Shown here in pieces: positions 1 through 10,882 of a stretch of 64,000 nt of DNA. The translations under genes were made by a program, and so were the position numbers. The notes below the pieces were generated by a model. The model made no database searches. It saw only the letters and a program-made list of their open reading frames with translations, and was not told where the DNA came from. The stretch is from Rutidosis leptorrhynchoides (lineage: Eukaryota; Streptophyta; Magnoliopsida; Asterales; Asteraceae): positions 311,846,501 through 311,910,500 of the forward strand of contig NC_092335.1 of NCBI RefSeq assembly GCF_046630445.1, read 5' to 3'. Every line of letters starts with the position of its first letter. The first letter of the stretch is position 1.

Positions 1-86
1 AATAAATAATGAAACTTATAAATTATTAAATATAAAAAATACATCAATAATAATAATATATAAATATATTCGATTACGACTATATG

Positions 87-156
<70 letters not shown>

Positions 157-1058
157 TTCGTGAATCCAAGGCCAACCCTGCATTGTTCAATGACGTCATA
201 TATGTATTTTTACTACGAAATACAGTATCGTGAGTTTCATTACTCCCTTTTTATATATATTTTTGGGACTGAGTATACAAGCACTGATTTTACTAATGTT
301 TTACGAAATAGACACACGTGATCAAAAACTACATTCTATGGCTGGATTATGAATATTGAATATCACCCCTTTTTAGCTTGGTAACCTAATAATTAGGAAA
401 CGGGTATGACCCCTAATTGACGCAAATCCTAAAGATAGATCTATGGACCTCGACAAGTCCCATCTGAGGTACGGATGCTTTAGTACTTCGAGATTATTAT
501 TATTATTATTATACAGACGAGAGGTTCTGTTTGGGGATATTCTATGCATTAAAGTTAATTCGGTTATCAAGCGTTCACCATATGAATGATTTTTAATTCG
601 CAGGTTACGTGTGTTATTATGTACTCGGGTTACGTGTACAATTAAATATCTGAAATCTTGTGGTCTATTAAAATGATGAAAATGAATGATTATGATAAAC
701 TAATGAACTCACCAACCTTTTGGTTGACACTTGAAAGCATGTTTATTCTCAGGTTTGAAAGAAATCTTTCGCTGTGCATTTGCTCATATTAGAGATATTA
801 CTTGGAGTCATTCATGACATATTTCAAAAGACGTTGCATTCGAGTCGTTCAGTTCATCAAGATTATTATGAAGTCAATTATAGTTGAATATATTATGAAA
901 TGGTATGCATGCCGTCAACTTTCGATGTAATGAAAGATTGTCTTTTCAAAAACGAATGCAATGTTTGTAAAATGTATCATATAGAGGTCAAGTACCTCGC
1001 GATGTAACCAAATGTAATGTATTCGTCCAGATAGATTAGGACGGGTCGTTAGACTACA
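1..1058 (+). repeat. 3' end of an LTR (family C-like) inserted in a copia gag
   Basis: From about 155 this stretch matches, with many small changes, the last 900 bp of the LTRs ending at 47214 and 56177: the same GGTTCGTGAATCC start, the GAACTCACCAACCTTTTGGTTG block, and the GAGGTCAAGTACCTC hairpin near the end. It stops at about 1058 (CTACA) and is followed directly by copia gag sequence rather than a primer-binding site, so it is a 3' LTR or a solo LTR. Its start is outside the window. A (TA)n array occupies 91-154. It carries no gene. Confidence 0.65.
91..154. repeat. (TA)n microsatellite
   Basis: Uninterrupted TA dinucleotide run of about 64 bp inside the LTR fragment. Confidence 0.95.
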
Positions 1059-3036
1059 TATTCTGTTCATGTTCAACTGGTTCTTGTAAGAAACTAGGAT
1101 TAAGTTTTCCCATTTTAGCATTTATCTTTTCATACATCAAGCTCATTTGAGCATATTTCATAGATGAACGATTATCAATTATATCATCAATTTCAGCATC
1201 AGAAGCATGAACAAAATTCTTTGGTAAACCGGCTTGAATGTAATCACAGTTATATAAACAGGGAACTTTTTTAGAAATGTCATTCAATGTCTTGAGATCT
1301 TCATAGTCAACCCCCCACTTGTCACCATGAATAGTTTTTAGTATATTCATAAATATGGTTTGCTTTGAAAGTTCCATTTCAATTATAGCTTTTGATTTCT
1401 CAGTCCTATGTTTTACAAGTTAAGATTTCATTTGAAGAACATCTTTATTGAATAATGAAATTTCCGATTTCATTTTGATTAAGGTTTCTTCCAATTGAAC
1501 AATTTTCTTATTCAATTTGGATATCGTGGTTTCATGTTGTTCCTTTATGTTGGAAATATCTCTTTCTAAGAATTGAACTTTTTTTGCAAGACGTTCAGAC
1601 TTTAGTCGATAATCTGTTCTTTCAATTTTAATCGGAAGAATTGATTTCTTTAGTTCTTCCAACTCATTATCTAATGTACTCAGTTGTGGTCTCAAATGAT
1701 TCACTTTCGACTGTGAATTTGATGATAAAGAAGATTTAGTCTCATTTAGTTTGAGTTTATCTTTTAAAGATGTGTTTTCAGTTTTTAAACCTTTTACTTC
1801 TTTTATGACTGAGACTAAATTCTTCATCAATGTGTTTTGCATGTTTACAAAATCAGTTGGGATTTCAGTAAATTGTACCTCATCATTATCAGATGTTGAG
1901 TCTGAGTTTTCCATTGCTTCCTTAGTTTTGATAAGCTTGGTCACCTTGTAGACATTAGCATGTTTCTCTTCAGATTCTGATTCATCCATCCAATTTAACA
2001 AAGTATCATCAACTGATTTCAGCTCTCCCCCAGTCTCCATAACCTTAGCCATCAACATTTTCTTCTTGTAGTAAGCTGCATCCTTCTTCTTTGGAATTTT
2101 GCTTTCATGGGAGTAATGACCAGATTCGCCAAAATTTAAACAGAGTAAATCTTCCTTTTTGGAATCTTCAGAATGTCAAGGTTGAGATTTTGAGAATTCA
2201 GGTTTCTTATAGTAAGAGGAAGAAGATGAATTCTTGCATTGATTGCTTGATTTGCCTTTGAACTTGTACTTGTTCAAAGCTTTGGTGAACATGGCAGCCA
2301 TCTTGACTAGTTCAAGGTGAGAATCATCAACATCCGAAAGATTAAGTCCTTTAGAACCAGTTGGTAGATTCTTTCCTTTAGCTTGAAGTTTAGACATGGT
2401 TGGCTGATACTGCATAAGAACACCAACAAGCTCATCAATATTCAAATTTTCAATCTCCTTGGTAGATTGAATGATGGTTCATACGGAGCCAGTCAGAATT
2501 GAGCTTTTTGAGAAACTTCATGTTGACCTCAGCATGCACCTTAGTGATCTTACACTTTTTCAACTCATTCAGAACACCTTTGAAATGTCTTTAGGCATCT
2601 CTGAGAAGTTCTTCAGGTTTCTGCTTGAAATGTGCATAAAGCCCAACGCCTTATTTAATTTATGTGACATCAGTCATTTCATACCTTCTTGTTGCCTTTT
2701 GATTTCATCCCATATGTCCTTAGCAGATGTATTGCTTTTAATAAATTCAAACAGATCATACGGGATAGCTTGCATGATGATGTTTTTAGCCTCAATATCA
2801 CCCTGATCATGCTCACGTTTCTCTCCAGAAAGCTCATAGACTGGTAATGGTAAACTAGTTTCTGGATGAAATTCAGTAACTGGTACATCTCTCAATGAAG
2901 CCCAGATATACTTTGCTTTCTCATGCTTTTACTCTATGAATTGAGTGATACGTTGCAGCCACTGGTAATACTTTCCATAAAATATAACAGGGGGTTTGGA
3001 ATCAAATCCATTTATCAAGGTATCTTGAGTAGACAT
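1059..3036 (-). pseudogene. copia-type gag polyprotein, decayed
   Basis: Translation starts at 3036 (MSTQDTLINGFDSKPP...) and reads through a UBN2-like gag segment (EAKNIIMQAIPYDLFEFIKS, about 2700-2880), with an early in-frame stop and frameshifts. A zinc knuckle lies near 2115-2145, but it reads CLNFGESGHYSHES: two of the three cysteines of the usual CX2CX4HX4C are replaced (F and S), so metal binding should be lost. After it comes a long heptad-rich coiled-coil stretch (1420-2058, for example LKSERLAKKVQFLERDISNI) and a further domain to 1059. The last stop codon comes from the inserted LTR. It is a dead Gag that no longer reaches pol. Confidence 0.6.
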
Positions 3037-3366
3037 TTTGATAGATTCTGAGGTAGATTTTGATGTAGATTCAGATAGTCATAAAAATTCAAGATTCTGA
3101 TACAGATTCTAACAATATATTGGTTTTATTACCAGATTCGGATTCGGATACTGTAGATTCGATTGTATATTCGAATATATCAGATTCTGATACCAGATTT
3201 TGATACAAGTTATCAGATTCTCAGACTAAATTGGATAGTTTAAGATCTACAGACTTAAAACACTAAAACCACATAATAAACCAAGTAAACTGAGATTCTG
3301 ATTCTGATTCGGATATTTGAGATGCTGATATCTGTGATTCTGAAGATAATCACAAACACACTAAGA
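3037..3366 (-). other. copia leader, GATTC-rich
   Basis: Untranslated leader between the primer-binding site and gag. It contains many imperfect copies of AGATTCTGAT / GATTCGGAT, giving a low-complexity look. The leader continues at 3805-4472 beyond the inserted organelle segment. I see no gene in it. Confidence 0.45.
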
Positions 3367-3804
3367 TTCGTATGCCTAAGAGTGGAGAAAAAGGGAAATG
3401 TCTTCACAAAGGGAGGGAACGCAAGGGGGACAGCAGTAATAAATCGGAAAAGGGGTCAAAGGAAGCATTTGCAATTGTTTTTTTGTTTTTTTCTTCTAGA
3501 CTAGAGTACACTGAACACCAACCCAATCCATACTGACACAATTGCAAGCTTACTACGGCGAAGTAATGCTTTCGTCCCTCGCGCGCATTCTTTCCGGCAT
3601 TGCAAGCAAATAGAGAGCCTCCGCCCGTTTGATCGGTTGCGAGCCGGAAAGCGTACCGGCATGATGTGGTAAAGGGAGGATATTAGGGGAAGCAGTGAGT
3701 GGAGATTCCCCTGCGGAGAGCCGGATGAGGGGAGACCCTCACGTCCGGTTCGGAGGGCGGGGATATCCCGACCCTACTATCATTATGCCTTTTCGTATGC
3801 CTAA
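3367..3804 (+). other. Organelle group II intron fragment inserted between 13-bp direct repeats
   Basis: The 13-mer TTCGTATGCCTAA occurs at 3367-3379 and again at 3792-3804 and brackets a 412-bp segment that is much richer in GC than its surroundings. The segment ends with a textbook group II intron domain V (3718-3751) and a domain VI-like hairpin (3755-3775). Nuclear plant genomes often hold mitochondrial or plastid DNA; the style (CGTCCCTCGCGCGC, GAGCCGGAAAGCG) suggests mitochondrial DNA, but I cannot name the host gene. The flanking duplication implies insertion at a staggered break. Confidence 0.65.
3718..3751 (+). ncRNA. Group II intron domain V (relic)
   Basis: A 34-nt hairpin starts GAGCCGGATGAGGG, has a GAGA tetraloop and closes with CCCTCACGTCCGGTTC. 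The AGC triad near the base and the bulge position fit catalytic domain V. Immediately after it, GGGCGGG-GATAT-CCCGACCC can fold as domain VI with an unpaired A (about 3771) 8-9 nt before a plausible intron end (TACTAT). In the nucleus it is expected to be inert. Confidence 0.75.
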
Positions 3805-4472
3805 CACTTATATTAGATTCGGTTACCTTTCTGCAAAAGGAAACAAGTTAGTAACAAATGGAAAACAAAATATGTGAATCAGGATCTGTATCTGAATGTC
3901 AACTGTAGTAGTTGAAATCCTGTGAATCTAAGTTTGAAAAGTGAGAATTGATCAAAAATCCTCCGGAGTTACTTGAATGAGCCTCGTATCCCTTAGCCGA
4001 ATGTGACCCAATAACATAAACACCTCAATCAGCAACACCTTAACTGAATTATCAAGTTGAAGCAGATTCGGTTGAGAAGTTATTATACCGAATGTTGATC
4101 AAATCATCAATTTAAGATCAACTGATGAAATTAAACCATCAAAAAGATGCGTAATTACTTCACGAGCAACACTGAATCCACTGATCTTTAATAGAACATA
4201 GAAACAAGTATGAATTAACCGAATGTGAGAGTTTTAGCCACGAACTCTAATAAAATGCTTGAAACTCCATAATTGATGTTCTAAAGCTGTTTTGTTGATC
4301 GAATTACTCTCTATCAAGTATAATGAACCTTCGTTGAGCTTTTCAAACAAATCTCAACGTCAGAATATCAAATTTGATGTATGCGAATCTAATTCTATAT
4401 AGCCGTACATGATCAATACTTGAAATCTTTGAGCTATGGATCGATCTAGTGATAGAGAATCACTTTCTGGAT

Positions 4473-4484
4473 GCTCTAATACCA
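4473..4484 (-). other. Primer-binding site of the copia element
   Basis: Minus-strand TGGTATTAGAGC is the usual plant complement to the initiator tRNA-Met 3' end, with one change from TGGTATCAGAGC. It lies two bases inside the LTR end at 4487. Confidence 0.7.
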
Positions 4485-4486
4485 AA

Positions 4487-5245
4487 TGATAGTTCATATC
4501 ATGATTAGATGTCAAAGAATCAAGAGAAAGAATGAGATTCGGATGAACAGAAACAGATTCGGTAAGAGAGAAATATGGATAAAAGTAATTCCACAGCTTC
4601 AAAAACTCAGTTACAATGCAATGGCTATGTTTTAGGACTACTTAGGTTCTATATATAGCCCTCTTCTATAGAATCCTAAATTTAGTACATTTCACATTAA
4701 CACTAACTTTGGGGTCATAACATTTATTAGCTTATCTATTTGTAGTCTGATTGAATATTATTTGAATTCTCATCACAAAATCTAGATGGTATTTATTATG
4801 CAATTATATGAATTATATGGAGTCAGGATATCAGTTTTGTATGTCCACTTAGCTGATAGGTTTAACTCATTACAATTAAACTAGATCAAGTCCTAATAAT
4901 TGATTGCTACGTGATAATTTATGTTACTATTCTTGATAAGAATAACTATCGGTCTATAATTATTATTTTATTAATTATTAATATAAGTTGTGAAACCTTA
5001 ACAATCAAATTAATCTCTAATGACTCTAAAGTTTGAATAACCACTTCTTTTAATTATATTTAAATTTATCCAAGTTCTATCTCTCATGAGATAGTCTATT
5101 AAAAATCTCTATCTATAAAATTATACTTTATTATTTCTTTCCTAAGAAATAATAATATTACAATAATTCTATTTCTTTCTAAGAAGTAGATTAATATAAT
5201 ATAAAAGACAACTCTTATCCGCTTTCGTAGTCTCTTGTGACGACA
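4487..5245 (-). repeat. 5' LTR of the copia element
   Basis: Read on the minus strand it begins TGTCGTCACA and ends GAACTATCA (TG...CA), 759 bp, and abuts the primer-binding site. A TATA-like CTATATATAG (about 4652-4662) fits a U3 promoter upstream of a transcribed leader. The outer boundary at 5245 rests only on the TG start and is less sure than the inner one. Confidence 0.5.
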
Positions 5246-5319
5246 CCTAACTTACTAATTACTATACTATCTTATTCGGGTTTTGTTGCTTGTTAGGGTG
5301 TATAAGTGAAAAGTGAAAA

Positions 5320-5542
5320 GTAAATAAGATAATATAAATTTAAAAGTTGAAATAAAGTAAGCATAAGTACTCACTTTTATGCACGTCACTTTTCTTCGTC
5401 TGCAACAACCATTTGTATCTGATGGATACCTTTATGCGAATCTAAGAAACATTAGTTTCGAAACCCTGTTAATGATTCAACTTTATAATCATTTTCTGGT
5501 AAGGGATAGTTGTGTTTTGGGCATGCTTTATTGATATCAGTA
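5320..5542 (-). pseudogene. Tat-type Ty3 reverse transcriptase, downstream half
   Basis: Minus-strand translation beginning at the insertion point gives DINKACPKHNYPLPENDYKV, then CFLDSHKGIHQIQMVVADEEK. This is the conserved RT block (DLNKACPKD.YPLP ... LDAYKGYHQI) of Tat/Ogre-type Ty3 elements. The upstream part of the same RT lies at 20026-20200, so this is one gene split by element A-minus. The frame decays near 5380 and homology fades by about 5320. 5246-5320 shows nothing recognisable. Confidence 0.8.
5538..5542. repeat. Target site duplication of element A-minus, left copy (CAGTA)
   Basis: CAGTA directly before the LTR end TGAAATGTCC. The identical pentamer follows the other LTR at 20021-20025. 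Confidence 0.85.
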
Positions 5543-6486
5543 TGAAATGTCCCGTTCATATTGATTATAAACGTTCCATATTAATTGATTTCATCGCGAG
5601 GTTTTGACCTCTATATGAGACATTTTCAAAGACTGCATTCATTTTTAAAAAAACCATAACCTTTATTTTATCGATAAAGGTTTAAAAAGCATTACGTAGA
5701 TTATCAAATAATGATAATCTAAAATATACCATTTACACACGACCATTACATAATGGTTTACAATAAGAATATATTACATCAAAAATAAGTTTCTTGAATT
5801 CAGTTTTTACACAATTTCATACAAGCATGGACTCCAAATCTTGTCCTTATTTTAGTATGCAACAGCGGAAGCTCTTATTAATCACCTGAGAATAAACATG
5901 CTTAAAACGTCAACAAAAATGCTGGTGAGTTATAGGTTTAACCTATGTATTATCAAATCATAATAATAGACCACAAGATTTCATTTTTATAACACATCTC
6001 ATATCAGGCATTTCGCAAACTGTATAGAGATAAAAAAATCATTCATATGTTGAACACCTGGTAACCTTCGTTAACTTAATGCATAGAATATCCCCAAAAC
6101 AGAACCTCTCGTCTGTATAATAATCTCGAAGTACTAAACCATCCATAACCTGAATGGGGGTTGTTAAGCCCAATAGATCTATCTTTAGGATTTGCGTCAA
6201 TTAGGGGCCATTTCCCTAATGCTTAGGTTACCAGACTTGAAGGGCGATATTCGGTTTAATAATCCAACCATAGAATTTAGTTTTGCGTACTTGTGTCTAT
6301 TTTGTAAAAGATTTATAAATCTGCATGTATTCTCTTCCCAAAAAAATATTAGATTTTAAAAGTGGGACAATAAGTCACTTTCACAGATTTTTACTTCGTC
6401 GGGAGTAAGACTTGACCACTGGTCGATTCACGAACCTATAACAAATATATACATATATATATCAAAGTATGTTCAAAATATATTTA

Positions 6487-8102
6487 GACAAAATTTCATT
6501 CCTCGTCCCTGATGTTTACATCGAATTTGACTCCTCGTCCTTTTTCTTTTTTTTGTGCATCACTCATCCCTAATGTATCACATTTATACATCCCTCGTCC
6601 TTCTGTTCATTTTCTATCTATTTCAACCGTTAAATGCAATCATGTGCCAAGCATGTGAGGGTACTTTGGTCATTTTATCTTCTTTTTAATTTAATTTTTT
6701 TATTAAAGAGTACTTTTACTATAGCACTTGATACAAGTTAACATTTGTCTTCTTCACTTTCAGATCTACAATCCACCATCATCAAGTGAAGTCAGGAAGC
6801 CACCATATCACAAAATTTACAAAAACCAAAATTGATATATACAAAAACATCTCATATATTTGTTGTATATACAAAATTTGTATATTCAAAACCATCTGGA
6901 ATATTTTTGTATATACAAAACCATCTCAATATATACAAAAACCAAAGTCATGAAGCCACATCTCGTATACAAAATCTATACCTTGTTCATCGAGATGTTC
7001 TTGAGCAAAAATCAGTTTCCGACATCCAGATGGCGGCTCACGGTGGTTTGTGGCGGCTCACGGTGGTCTGAAGCCTCGTTTAACAACTCTTGTGAATAAT
7101 CAATAGCCAAAACAACATCACGATTTCAGAATCAATGAAGAACATTCAAATTCGCCATTATTGAGCTTATAAATTAAAAACTCGAACCGGTTGTTTTTTG
7201 ATGAAGAAACATGAATAGAAGTTTATTATAATCATCATATGAGTGCTTGATGATCATCTATTGGTCCTAAAATGCACATAATCATTCGGGTTGAAAAGTC
7301 AACAATATTGCCAAAACCTTTTACTCTTAGATCTACGAATTTCTGGAGGTTATCTGTTGAGTTTGATGCTTCAGAAAGCATGAACAAGTATCCAAAAACT
7401 CGAATCCGTAATCAATATGGTTCAACAGAAATATTGGTGGATCTAGGCTTGAAATTATCATCTATGGTGAAGATTGCAGAAATTAAAGATGAAGAAGGGG
7501 GTGGGAACGAAGAATTAAGTCGTATGAAAGATCGAATCGATTCGATTCATGATAAGGTCATGACATGGGAGGTTGGTCAATCTATGATTTGGGATTCTGG
7601 AACTGATGAAGCTAAAGATTATTTGAAGTCAGTTGATGAAGTTAGAAGATTAATTGAGAGATTAAAGAGTTTAAATCCGAGTAAAAATAGTCAAGAATTT
7701 GATGTTTTGATGAAAGCTAATGATGTTCTTCAGACATCAATGGCTAAAATTGAAGAAGAGTTTAAGCATATTCTTGTTCATAATAGTCAACACGAGCCTG
7801 AACGTTTGTCGTTTAGGTCAACTGAAGAAGATGGGTTAGATGATAGTTCAAGATACTCTTTTATAACATTTCAGTAGAAAGATAAATAAATAATAAAGAA
7901 AAGAAAAAAATAAAAAAGACTAAAGTACCCTCACATGCTCATCACGTGATTGAAGGTAACGACTGAAATTGACAGAGAATAGATGGAAGGACGAGGAATG
8001 TGGAACGTCCAAATATTAGGGACGAGGGATGCACAAAAAAAAGAAAAAGGACGAGGAGTCAAATTTGATGTAAACATCAGGGACGAGGAATGAAATTTTG
8101 TC
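6487..8102 (+). mobile_element. Pack-MULE (Mutator-like element) with captured EXO70 segment
   Basis: The ends are long imperfect inverted repeats of about 230 bp (6487 to about 6715; about 7876-8102), both beginning GACAAAATTTCATTCCTCGT. The element is flanked by a perfect 9-bp direct repeat ATATATTTA (6478-6486 and 8103-8111). Nine-base duplications and long terminal inverted repeats are hallmarks of Mutator-like elements. No transposase is present. The interior holds an open EXO70-like reading frame (7272-7877) and an upstream patch of ATATACAAAA repeats (6830-6950). It sits inside the 3' LTR of A-minus. Confidence 0.88.
7272..7877 (+). CDS. EXO70 N-terminal fragment carried by the Pack-MULE
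   Basis: This uninterrupted 201-codon frame resembles the N-terminal region of plant EXO70 exocyst subunits from about residue 55 on. Landmarks include SRMKDRIDSIHDKVMTWE, QSMIWDSG, DEAKDYLKSVDEVRRLIERL, VLQTSMAKIEEEF and LSFRSTEED. EXO70 tethers secretory vesicles to the plasma membrane through its C-terminal helical domain, which is entirely missing here. The order and spacing of motifs suggest an EXO70E- or B-like donor, from memory only. The first about 55 residues look unrelated. The stop lies at the edge of the right inverted repeat. It may be an intact captured exon or a transcribed decoy; function is unproven. Confidence 0.72.
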   Translation: MHIIIRVEKSTILPKPFTLRSTNFWRLSVEFDASESMNKYPKTRIRNQYGSTEILVDLGLKLSSMVKIAEIKDEEGGGNEELSRMKDRIDSIHDKVMTWEVGQSMIWDSGTDEAKDYLKSVDEVRRLIERLKSLNPSKNSQEFDVLMKANDVLQTSMAKIEEEFKHILVHNSQHEPERLSFRSTEEDGLDDSSRYSFITFQ

Positions 8103-10623
8103 ATATATTTACAACATTTTTAATACATTTTGATGTTTTAAGTTTATTAAGTCAGCTGTCCTCGTTAGTAACCTACAACTAGTTGTCCATAGTTAGATGT
8201 ACAGAAATAAATTGATATATATTATCTTGAATCAATCCACGACACAGTGTATACATGTCTCAGGCTAGATCACATCTCAAAGTATATATATTTTTGGAAT
8301 CAACCTCAACCCTGTATAGCGAACTCGAACATTACAGCATATAGAGTGTCTATGGTTGTTCCAAATAATATATATAGATTGGTCGATATGATATGTCAAA
8401 ACATTTGCATACGTGTCTATGGTATCCCAAGATTACATAATATATTAGAATACATGTATAATACAATATAAGTTAGTTAGGATATGATTAGTATATAATT
8501 GTTACAATATTTTCCGTAGCTACAACAATCAAAAAAATATCCAATCTTGTTTTACCCATAACTTCTTCGTTTTAAATCCGTTTTGAGTGAATCAAATTGC
8601 TATGGTTTGATATTGAACTCTATTTTATGAATATGAACAGAAAAAATATATGTTTATAGTCAGAAATATAAGTTACAAGTCGTTTTTGTAAGAGGTAGTC
8701 ATTTCAGTCGAAATAACGACGTCTTGATGACCATTTTGAAAAACATACTTCCACTTTGAGTTTAACCATGATTTTTGGATATAGTTTCATGTTCATACAA
8801 AAAATCATTTTCCCAGAAGAATAACCTTTAAATCAAAGTTTATCATAGTTGTTAATTATCAAACCCAAAACAGCCCGCGGTGTTACTACGACGGCGTATG
8901 TCCGGTTTTACGGTGTTTTTTGTGTTTCCAGGTTTTAAATCATTAAGTTAGCATATCATATAGATATAGAACATGTTTTTAGTTGATTTTAAAATTCAAG
9001 TTAGAAGGATTAACTTTTGTATGCGAACAAGTTTAGAATGAACTAAACTATGTTCTAGAGATTTCAAGTTTAAACCTTCGAATAAGGTAGTTTTATATAT
9101 ATGAATTGAATGATGTTATGAAAATCATTACTACCTCAGGTTTTGTGGATAAACCTACTAGAAATGAGAAAAATAGATCTAGCTTCAAAGGATCCTTGGA
9201 TGGCTTGAAAGTTCTTGAAGCAGAATCATGACACGAAAACAAGTTCAAGTAAGATTTCCACTTGAAATAAGATTGTTATAGTTATAGAAATTGAATAAAA
9301 GTTTGAATATGAGTATTACCTTAGAAAGATATCTTACTGTAAATAAGAAAGATTTCTTGAGGTTGGATGATCATTTTACAAGATTGGAAGTAAGCTAGCA
9401 AACTTGGAAGTATTCTTGATTTTATGAAAGTAGAACTTATAGAATTTATGAAGAACACTTAGAACTTGAAGATAGAACTTGAGAGAGATCAATTAGATGA
9501 AGAAAATTGAAGAATGAAAGTGTTTGTAGGTGTTTTTGGTCGTTGGTATATGGATTAGATATAAAGGATGTGTAATTTTATTTACATATAAATAAGTCAT
9601 GAAAGATTACTAATATTTTTGTAATTTTATGAGATATTTCATGCTAGTTGCCAAATGATGGTTCCCACATGTGTTAGGTGACTCACATGGGCTACTAAGA
9701 GCTGATAATTTAGGTGTATATTACCAATAGTACATACATCTAAAAGCTGTGTATTGTACGAGTACGAATACGGGTGCATACGAGTAGAATTGTTGATGAA
9801 ACTGAACGAGGATGTAATTGTAAGTATTTTTGTTAAGTAAAAGTATTTTGATAAGTGTCTTGAAGTCTTTCAAAAGTTTATGAATACATATTAAAACACT
9901 ACATGTATATACATTTTAACTGAGTCGTTAAGTCATCGTTAGTCGTTAGATGTAAATGTTGTTTTGAAACCTTTAGGTTAACGATCTTGTTAAATGTTGT
10001 TAACCCATTGTTTATTATATCTAAAGAGATGTTAAATTATTACATTATCATGATATTATGATATATTAATATATCTTAGTATGATATATATACAGTTAAA
10101 TGTTGTTACAACGATAATCGTTAAATATATGTCTCGTTTCGAAATCATTAAGTTAGTAGTCTTGTTTTTACATATGTAGTTCATTGTTAATACACTTAAT
10201 GACATTTTTACTTATAATTTATCATGATTAAACATAGTGTATCAATATCTTAATATGATTCATATGTATTTAGTAAGACGTTGTTATAACGATAATCGTT
10301 ATATATATCGTTTCGGGTTTCTTAATTAAATAAACTCAATTTTATGTATATAACTCATTGTTAAAATACCTAATGAGATACTTACATATCATAATATCAT
10401 CTTAACTATATATATAATCATATATATGTCATCATATAGTTTTTACAAGTTTTAATCTTTCGTGAATCACCGGTCAACTTGGGTGGTCAATTGTCTATAT
10501 GAAACCTATTTCAATTAATCAAGTCTTAAGAAGTTCGATTGCTTAACATGTTGGAGACACTTAATCATGTAAATAACAATTTTATTTAATATATATAAAC
10601 ATGAAAAAGTTCGGGTCACTACA

Positions 10624-10882
10624 ATAACAGATACGCTAAGATATGAATTTTTTCTATATAATATTCATGCAATCAATGCAGTAAGATATGTCTAGACTAG
10701 GAATGATAAGCAGGTAATTTCCTAAGGATAATAAGCAGATGATTTCCGACTAGAAATGATAAGCAAAACTTTTGACATGCAGACACGGTCGAAGTCCAGA
10801 CTCACTAATATATCTAAACAACTATCAGTTAGTCACACTAATGCAAGACCTGGATCGCTAAGACCACCGCTCTGATACCACA
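10624..10882 (-). other. Family C internal leader and primer-binding site
   Basis: The minus strand reads TGGTATCAGAGC (primer-binding site, + coordinates 10869-10880), then a leader closely matching that of element B (47217-47515), including GGACTTCGACCGTGTCTGCA. It ends abruptly at 10624, where the 3' LTR of A-minus begins. It is the only internal part of the C element that survives. Confidence 0.75.

Larger units (their letters stand above)
1059..5245 (-). mobile_element. Truncated Ty1/copia-type retrotransposon, 5' half
   Basis: On the minus strand the order is LTR (4487-5245), a primer-binding site complementary to initiator tRNA-Met (TGGTATTAGAGC, 4473-4484), a leader of about 1.4 kb holding a foreign insertion (3380-3791), then a decayed gag (1059-3036). 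The protease, integrase and reverse transcriptase that should follow are absent because an LTR (1-1058) interrupts the element. Copia is preferred over Ty3 because of the UBN2-like gag. The position of pol beyond the left edge cannot be seen. Confidence 0.6.
5543..10623 (-). repeat. 3' LTR of A-minus (family A), carrying a Pack-MULE
   Basis: On the minus strand it begins TGTAGTGACCCG and ends GGGACATTTCA, like the LTRs at 16309-20020 and 31934-35479. Without the 1616-bp Pack-MULE and its 9-bp duplication it is about 3.46 kb. Shared landmarks include a GC-rich block (CCCGCGGTGTTACTACGACG, about 8873-8892) and the U5 hairpin near 5600. I see no gene of its own. Confidence 0.8.

Noticed and set aside
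3541..3790. rRNA fragment
   Set aside because: The GC-rich patch first looked like rRNA, but the GAGCCGGATGAGGG...GTCCGGTTC hairpin is group II intron domain V.
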